A stretch of 9,396 nucleotides of DNA from a bacterium (GTDB lineage Bacteria > Krumholzibacteriota > Krumholzibacteria > LZORAL124-64-63). Both the position numbers and the translations under genes were made by a program. Below are positions 5,478 to 9,396 of the stretch, piece by piece (position 1 is the stretch's first letter; every line of letters begins with the position of its first letter). The DNA lies in NCBI GenBank assembly GCA_003646045.1, contig QNDV01000062.1:1-9396 (forward strand), in the 5' to 3' direction. The notes beneath the pieces are model-generated. The model was not told the origin of the DNA. It saw only the letters and a program-made list of their open reading frames with translations, and did no database searches.

Positions 5478-6371
5478 CTAACGCGAGATCTGCTCCACCG
5501 TCCACCCCTTCGCACGCAGCAGGTTCAGCATCCCCATCTCGCCACCGTAGTGTCCGGCCCCCACTACGACGAAAATATCTTCCTCGCCGCCCAGCCAGTA
5601 GTCGATGATATCGACGATGGCCACGTTGCGGTCGTCCAGGAGCTTGCGATAGAACTCCTCCATCTCGGGGCCCTCGCCCATCTGATCCTGCAGCAGCCCG
5701 GACAAGGCGTCGGCATCACCGGCCTGCCAGGTGGCGATCATGCTGTCCATGACCTCGCCGAGCCGTTCCGACTGGTTCATGACTTCTTCCAGCAGCACAT
5801 CGTCCAGGCTGTCGCTCATCTCGAGGAAGAGTGTCATCTGGGACTCGATGGTCTCAAGCTGCCTGATCTCCTTTTCCAACTTCTTGGCGGCATCCAGGAA
5901 GTAGACGTCGACACCCTCGCTCTCGGTGAAACCCTGGCGCTTGTACTCCTCCAGGACCAGCACCATGGCCACGATGGAGGGGCGGAATTTGCTGTACATA
6001 GACAGGTTGATGCCCCGCACCGCTGCGTAGGCTTTCAGCCGGGCGTAGATTTCCGGATCGACACTCGACTCCAGGGTCTCGTCACCCGGCAGCATGCCCC
6101 TGGTCATGGTGATCTGGCCGGCCTTCTGCATGACCTCCTGATCGGATATGTCCACCTCCACAGCCAGGGCGTCGGCGTGGAGGAAGGCCTCGCCGATCGC
6201 CGTGGGCAGGGGGTAGAACTCGGGTCGTCCCACGTGGATGGATCCGGTCATATGCACGGTGGCGTTCTTGCCCTCGACCTTCCACAGGAACAGCTTGTCC
6301 CCCGCTACCGCCGGCGAGGCCACGGCCAGCACCAACACGAAGACGATCAGCGTACGCAACATTCTGGTCAT
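5478..6371 (-). CDS. TraB/GumN-family secreted protein (Tiki-like metalloprotease fold)
   Basis: The product is a 297-residue protein. Residues 1-23 form a signal peptide: MTRM, a hydrophobic run LIVFVLVLAVA, then SPAVA with likely cleavage before GD. It should be exported to the periplasm. The mature part has the family layout: an N-terminal GxxH motif, GSIHVG (43-48), an acidic VEVD segment (71-74) and a C-terminal GxxH motif, GAGHYGG (271-277), followed by GMLNLLRAKGWTVEQI. Paired GxxH motifs are the metal-binding signature of the TraB/GumN/Tiki group; Tiki proteins are proteases, but bacterial GumN-type functions are largely unknown. AAGGAG (6380-6385) eight bases before ATG 6371 supports this start. 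It is downstream of hflC on the same strand with an 85-nt gap, probably in one operon. Its stop lies inside the outer stem of the copy 2 element. Confidence 0.9.
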   Translation of the reverse strand: MTRMLRTLIVFVLVLAVASPAVAGDKLFLWKVEGKNATVHMTGSIHVGRPEFYPLPTAIGEAFLHADALAVEVDISDQEVMQKAGQITMTRGMLPGDETLESSVDPEIYARLKAYAAVRGINLSMYSKFRPSIVAMVLVLEEYKRQGFTESEGVDVYFLDAAKKLEKEIRQLETIESQMTLFLEMSDSLDDVLLEEVMNQSERLGEVMDSMIATWQAGDADALSGLLQDQMGEGPEMEEFYRKLLDDRNVAIVDIIDYWLGGEEDIFVVVGAGHYGGEMGMLNLLRAKGWTVEQISR

Positions 6372-6417
6372 GGCGGTCTCTCCTTGGGCATCAATCCGGC
6401 GAGGGTGTCCTGAAACG

Positions 6418-6443
6418 GGGGGCCGCCCCTGTGGACGGCCCCC
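6418..6443 (-). terminator. GC-rich hairpin between hflC and the TraB/GumN gene
   Basis: GGGGGCCG (6418-6425) pairs with CGGCCCCC (6436-6443) across a 10-nt loop. On the - strand it lies 13 nt after the hflC stop and is followed by only a weak T-rich stretch (CGTTTCA). It is probably a processing or partial-termination hairpin that lowers expression of the downstream gene rather than a strong terminator. It shares neither loop nor stem with the CTCCGT terminators. Confidence 0.4.
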
Positions 6444-6456
6444 GGATCCGCAGGGG

Positions 6457-7398
6457 TCAGCGCTGGTCGCTGCCCTTCAGGAACCGGTAGATATCCGTGT
6501 TGGTGGACATCACCAGCGAACTCTCCTCGTCCATGATCAGCTTGTAGGACTCCATGGTCTTGAGGAACTCGTAGAAGCTCTGGGTGTCAGGCGAGCGATT
6601 GTAGGCCGCGGCGTAGATATCAGTGGCCTCGGCGTCTGCAGTACCCTTGATCTCCTGGGCTTTCCGATAGGCCTCGGAACGGATACGCAGCAGCTCGCGG
6701 TCCTTCTCGCCACGGATACGGAACGCCTGACCCTGGCCCTCGCTACGGAAGCGATCGGCGATGCGCTGGCGCTCGGCGATCATGCGCTCGTAGACCTTGC
6801 GCTGCACCTCGGCCACGTAGTTGATGCGCTTGATCTCCATGTCCAGGATCTCGATGCCCAGGTCGCCGGTGCGGGTCTGGGCGTTGCGCAGCACTTCCTG
6901 TCGGATCACTTCGCGGCCCGACACTATATCCACCAGGATCACCTCGTCCTCGATCTCGTTCTCGGCACGCTGGGCCTGGCGATTACTGGTGCGAACCACC
7001 TCCACCACGTCGTACTTGGCAATGGCGTTGCGAATCTCGCCGTCCAGGATGTCGTCCAGCCGGGTCTGGGCGCCCCGTTCGTTCTGCAGGCGCTGGAAGT
7101 ACAGCAGCGGATCACTGATGCGCCAGCGCGCGTAGGTATCCACCCAGATGAAGCGCTTGTCACGGGTGGGCAGCTGGTTGGGGTCACCATCCCACTCGAG
7201 GAAGCGTTTCTCGAAGCGGTGTACCTTCTGGATGAACGGAATCTTGATATTCAGGCCCGGCGTCAGCACCGGATCGCCCACGGGCTTACCGAACTGGGTC
7301 ACGATCACCTGGTGCTGTTCCTGCACCACGTAGAAGGAGTTCATCAGCACCAGGGCCACCACGATCACGGGAATGATGATGTTCAGTCTGATATTCAT
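6457..7398 (-). CDS. hflC: HflC, SPFH-domain partner of HflK
   Basis: The product is a 313-residue membrane protein of the stomatin/prohibitin/flotillin/HflKC (SPFH) superfamily. One N-terminal transmembrane segment (about residues 5-21, LNIIIPVIVVALVLMNS) is followed by the SPFH domain, starting VVQEQHQVIVTQFGKPV and including GLNIKIPFIQKVHRFEKR. A long charged helical region, RIADRFRSEGQGQAFRIRGEKDREL, leads to the HflC-type ending SLVMSTNTDIYRFLKGSDQR. HflC and HflK assemble into a large inner-membrane cage that surrounds and restrains the FtsH protease; this role is family knowledge. The gene follows hflK with a one-base overlap. ATG 7398 has GGAGG (7405-7409) six bases upstream and is preferred to the adjacent in-frame GTG 7401, which would add one residue. 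The length is near the usual 290-340 residues and nothing appears damaged. Confidence 0.95.
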   Translation of the reverse strand: MNIRLNIIIPVIVVALVLMNSFYVVQEQHQVIVTQFGKPVGDPVLTPGLNIKIPFIQKVHRFEKRFLEWDGDPNQLPTRDKRFIWVDTYARWRISDPLLYFQRLQNERGAQTRLDDILDGEIRNAIAKYDVVEVVRTSNRQAQRAENEIEDEVILVDIVSGREVIRQEVLRNAQTRTGDLGIEILDMEIKRINYVAEVQRKVYERMIAERQRIADRFRSEGQGQAFRIRGEKDRELLRIRSEAYRKAQEIKGTADAEATDIYAAAYNRSPDTQSFYEFLKTMESYKLIMDEESSLVMSTNTDIYRFLKGSDQR

Positions 7399-8408
7399 CA
7401 CTTGCCTCCCTTCGCGGCCGGGGCATTCAGATTGAGCAGGGGCAGTACGCCCTGTAATTCGTCGTCCACCACTATCTTGCCCTTCATGCGGGGCAGGATC
7501 TCGGTCATGGTCTCGAGGTAGATGCGCTTGCGGGTCACGTCCGGCGCCTTCCGGTAGGACTTGTAGATCGAGTTGAAGAGGGACGCGTCACCCTCGGCCC
7601 GGTTCACCCGGTCCATGGAGTATCCTTCGGCCTCCTGGATGGTCTGCAACGCAGCACCCTGGGCCTTGGGAATTTCCCGGTTGTATTCGGACTGGGCCTG
7701 GTTGATGAGCTTCTCCTTCTCCTGCTGCGCCTCGTTGACGGCGTTGAAGGAGGGCTTCACAGGATCGGGCGGGTTCACGTCCTGCAGCACCACCTGCTCG
7801 ACCTTGATGCCGGTCTCGTACTGGTTGCAGAGGTCCTGCAGATCGTTCTGCACCTGGAGAGCCACCTCGGCGCGGCCCACGGTGAGTACCTCGTTCACGG
7901 TACGATCACCCACCACCTTGCGCATGATCGCCTCGCTCATGTCGCGGAAGGTCTCGTTCACGTTCCGCACCTGGAACAGGTACTTGTAGGGATCGACGAT
8001 GCGGAACTGCACGACCCACTCCACCACCGCGGCGTTGAGATCGCCGGTGAGCATGTTGGACTCGCCGCTGTAACCCTTGGTGGTGTACTGGCTGTTGACG
8101 CCGGCCCGCAGGGTGCGGAAGCCGAACTCCTCCTTCAGCTGGCGCTGGATGGGCACCTTGATCACCTTCTCCACGCCGAAGGGGATCTTGAAATGCAGAC
8201 CCGGATCGGTGGCGCGCACGTACTCGCCGAAGCGCAGCACCATACCCGTCTCCTCCGGATCGATGGTATAGAAACTGGTGGTCACCACGATCAGCGCCAC
8301 CACCGCGAGCACGATGATCCGCACCATGCCACCCTTCAACTGGGGTAGTTTGATGTCCGGAATCTGGGGACCGCCGCCCTGTCCGCCATAGTCCTGATCT
8401 TCACTCAT
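7398..8408 (-). CDS. hflK: HflK, SPFH-domain partner of HflC
   Basis: The product is a 336-residue membrane protein. The N-terminus is acidic and glycine-rich (MSEDQDYGGQGGGPQ), as is typical of HflK, though shorter than in E. coli. A transmembrane segment lies at about residues 29-45 (VRIIVLAVVALIVVTTS). The SPFH domain begins FYTIDPEETGMVLRFGEYVR and contains PGLHFKIPFGVEKVIKVP. The stretch VEQVVLQDVNPPDPVKPSFNAVNEAQQEKEK is the HflK family hallmark, followed by a coiled-coil-prone region and the ending KGKIVVDDELQGVLPLLNL. It works with HflC in the HflKC complex that modulates FtsH proteolysis of membrane proteins. ATG 8408 is preceded by AGGTGAGG (8413-8420). The gene lies 132 nt downstream of the glycosyltransferase-like gene and may have its own promoter. 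Confidence 0.95.
   Translation of the reverse strand: MSEDQDYGGQGGGPQIPDIKLPQLKGGMVRIIVLAVVALIVVTTSFYTIDPEETGMVLRFGEYVRATDPGLHFKIPFGVEKVIKVPIQRQLKEEFGFRTLRAGVNSQYTTKGYSGESNMLTGDLNAAVVEWVVQFRIVDPYKYLFQVRNVNETFRDMSEAIMRKVVGDRTVNEVLTVGRAEVALQVQNDLQDLCNQYETGIKVEQVVLQDVNPPDPVKPSFNAVNEAQQEKEKLINQAQSEYNREIPKAQGAALQTIQEAEGYSMDRVNRAEGDASLFNSIYKSYRKAPDVTRKRIYLETMTEILPRMKGKIVVDDELQGVLPLLNLNAPAAKGGK
7405..7409 (-). promoter_or_regulatory. Ribosome binding site deciding the hflC start
   Basis: GGAGG on the - strand lies inside the last codons of hflK. Its six-base spacing to ATG 7398, against three to GTG 7401, favours the ATG and indicates translational coupling of hflK and hflC. Confidence 0.6.
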
Positions 8409-8540
8409 GAGTCCTCACCTCGCATGGACGAAAGTGTGGTTGAACGCCACGGATTTCGATTCTCCCACCCGACACCTTACACCATTGCCGGGGATTGGAT
8501 ACGACAGGTTTGCGCCGGAGGTACGCGCCGGCGGGGTGGA
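8409..8540 (-). other. Intergenic leader upstream of hflK
   Basis: Apart from the hflK ribosome site (8413-8420) I see no convincing -35/-10 pair and no strong terminator. Immediately to its right, around the stop of the preceding gene, are a 12-base palindrome CGGGCGCGCCCG (8546-8557) and GGCGGG/CCCGCC arms (8530-8535 and 8557-8562). They have no T-tract and may simply reflect GC-rich sequence. Confidence 0.4.
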
Positions 8541-9396
8541 TTATTCGGGCGCGCCCGCCGCCAGGGTCTGCAGGCGACGCCGGGCCAGGCTTCCCGCCTT
8601 GCCGGACGGATCCAGGGCGATGACCTGTCGGTAAAACGTCGCCGCCGCGGCGCTGTCACCCCGCTGCTCGGCGATGACGCCCAGATAGCCCAGGGCCACC
8701 ACACGCTCCGCCGGTATTTCCGCCAGTTCCCGGAACAGGGGCTCCGCCCCCGCCGGATCCGCGTTCATGAACAGGGCCACCGCCAGCCGGCGCGTGGCAT
8801 CCGGCCGGCCGGCGGCATCGGCCACCGCACGCAGGGCCGCGGCGTAGGGAACGGCCTGGGGCCAACGTTCAGCCAGGGCCGCGTGATGGGCCACCGTCGC
8901 CACGAAGGTGGTGAAGTCGCGGGCCCCGGCACCCGTCCTGCCAGCGAGAATTTCCTCGGCCGTGATCTCGCCCTTCGCTGTCCGCACCTGCTGCCTGGTA
9001 GCGTCAGTGATGCGGTGGATGCGGATCTCCGGCCCCCGCAGACCGTCTGCGGCCCCGGCTGTATGGGCCAGGGGCGCCCAGCGCTCCAGGTCGTGATAGA
9101 ACTGCACCTGTCGCGGGAAGCGCTCGGCCTCGGCCAGGTACCGGTCCCGGACCGCGCCCGAGGTCACCACCAGCTCATAACCCAGGAAGTGGCGCAGATC
9201 ATAGAAGGCCGCCGTGCCCTCGGGCCGAACCGAATACATGGGCACCACGAAATGGTTCCGCCAGGGGCGGCTGGCCAGGCGCCGACGGCCGGCGTCATCC
9301 AGCTGCTTGAAGATCGGATCATCGCGAAATTCCAGGGCCGGATCGGTCACCAGGTGGGGACCGTAGCGTTCGGTAACGACGCTGGCGCCGAGGGCA
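8541..9396 (-). CDS. C-terminal part of a membrane glycosyltransferase-like protein with a TPR-like tail, 5'-truncated
   Basis: The frame is open from the window edge to TAA at 8541-8543, giving 284 visible residues. A GTG at 9350 could be a start, but the 15 residues before it (ending VVTERYGPHL) read as ordinary protein, so the gene probably continues outside. The segments VVTERYGPHL, then LGYELVVTSGAVRDRYLAEAERFPRQVQFYHDLE, then GPEIRIHRI (split here as separate blocks) resemble the soluble C-terminal region after the transmembrane helices of dolichyl-phosphate-mannose-protein mannosyltransferase-type (GT39/ArnT-like) enzymes. The last 100 or so residues are Ala-rich helical repeats, with one clear TPR-like unit, ALGYLGVIAEQRGDSAAAATFYRQVIALDP. 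The catalytic and membrane parts are not visible, so the enzyme class is an inference. A different polytopic membrane protein with TPRs is possible. Confidence 0.6.
   Translation of the reverse strand, partial: ALGASVVTERYGPHLVTDPALEFRDDPIFKQLDDAGRRRLASRPWRNHFVVPMYSVRPEGTAAFYDLRHFLGYELVVTSGAVRDRYLAEAERFPRQVQFYHDLERWAPLAHTAGAADGLRGPEIRIHRITDATRQQVRTAKGEITAEEILAGRTGAGARDFTTFVATVAHHAALAERWPQAVPYAAALRAVADAAGRPDATRRLAVALFMNADPAGAEPLFRELAEIPAERVVALGYLGVIAEQRGDSAAAATFYRQVIALDPSGKAGSLARRRLQTLAAGAPE

Larger units (their letters stand above)
5354..5493 (-). repeat. Three-way-junction terminator element, copy 2 (TraB/GumN gene end)
   Basis: This has the same architecture as copy 1 but on the - strand, matching its gene. 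The outer stem pairs 5464-5493 with 5354-5383, 28 of 30 positions matching (exceptions 5358/5489 and 5381/5466, the latter a G-U in the - strand RNA). The gene-side arm contains the last codons and stop (5478-5480) of the TraB/GumN gene, and the far arm is their inverted copy. Junction strands in gene orientation are AC, TCGG and ACG, identical to copy 1. The core is 91 nt (5378-5468), one base shorter than copy 1 because an A is missing at the tip of hairpin 1. The outer arms of the two copies are unrelated to each other, because each matches its own gene. Confidence 0.85.

Noticed and set aside
5140..5493. Insertion sequence or CRISPR explanation for the repeats at the convergence region
   Set aside because: There is no transposase frame, no target-site duplication flanks either copy, and there are only two inverted copies with covarying stems rather than direct repeats with spacers.
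5140..5493. tRNA or other known RNA gene because of the branched fold
   Set aside because: There is no T-loop (GTTCNANNC) or CCA end, the stem lengths do not fit a cloverleaf, and the outer stem overlaps coding sequence.
5160..5608. Short + strand open frames in the convergence region (5160-5369 and 5321-5608)
   Set aside because: They run through the hairpins of the structured elements and have no ribosome site or protein character.
5550..7521. Long + strand open frames opposite the TraB/GumN, hflC and hflK genes (287 and 427 codons)
   Set aside because: They are antisense shadows. The - strand frames encode full recognisable families with good ribosome sites, while these translations are His/Leu/Gly-rich with no known domain.
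8541..8562. Terminator after the glycosyltransferase-like gene from the palindrome and GC arms at its stop
   Set aside because: There is no T-tract and the arms overlap coding sequence. GC-rich palindromes of this size are expected by chance here.

Overview
The window is a GC-rich (clearly above 60% by eye), densely coded stretch of a bacterial chromosome. It has two blocks facing each other. The left block runs on the + strand: a pyruvate-dehydrogenase-type operon (E1 beta, E2, E3, lipoate ligase) and then a NarL/FixJ-type response regulator. The right block runs on the - strand: the C-terminal part of a membrane glycosyltransferase-like protein, hflK, hflC and a TraB/GumN-family secreted protein. 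HflKC, a secreted GumN-type protein and the absence of Gram-positive features suggest a Gram-negative, didermic bacterium. I cannot name the phylum from sequence alone.

Left block. Positions 1-860 hold the 3' part of the E1 beta gene. The E2 acyltransferase (902-2233), dihydrolipoamide dehydrogenase (2250-3680) and a short lipoate-protein ligase-like gene (3677-4345) follow closely and probably share one transcript. The last gene fits its context, because E2 carries the lipoyl-lysine such a ligase would modify. A short AT-rich stretch after 4345 holds a plausible sigma-70 promoter and a leader with two competing hairpins, ahead of the response regulator (4498-5154). No sensor kinase is visible.

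Convergence region (about 5140-5493). The + and - blocks meet here, and this is the most unusual part of the window. Each of the two convergent genes ends in a copy of the same structured element, oriented with its gene. Each element is a three-way junction: a long outer stem, a first hairpin with a conserved apical part, and a 17-bp perfect terminator hairpin with loop CTCCGT. The cores (92 and 91 nt) are about 77% identical. The unpaired junction strands are identical, and the stems differ by compensatory changes. The outer stem is gene-specific: its far arm is a near-perfect inverted copy of the gene's own 3' end, including the stop codon.

Right block. Reading right to left on the - strand are a partial glycosyltransferase-like protein with a TPR-like tail (8541 to the edge), hflK (7398-8408), hflC (6457-7398, overlapping hflK by one base) and the TraB/GumN-family gene (5478-6371). 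The last three look like an operon for membrane and periplasmic protein quality control.
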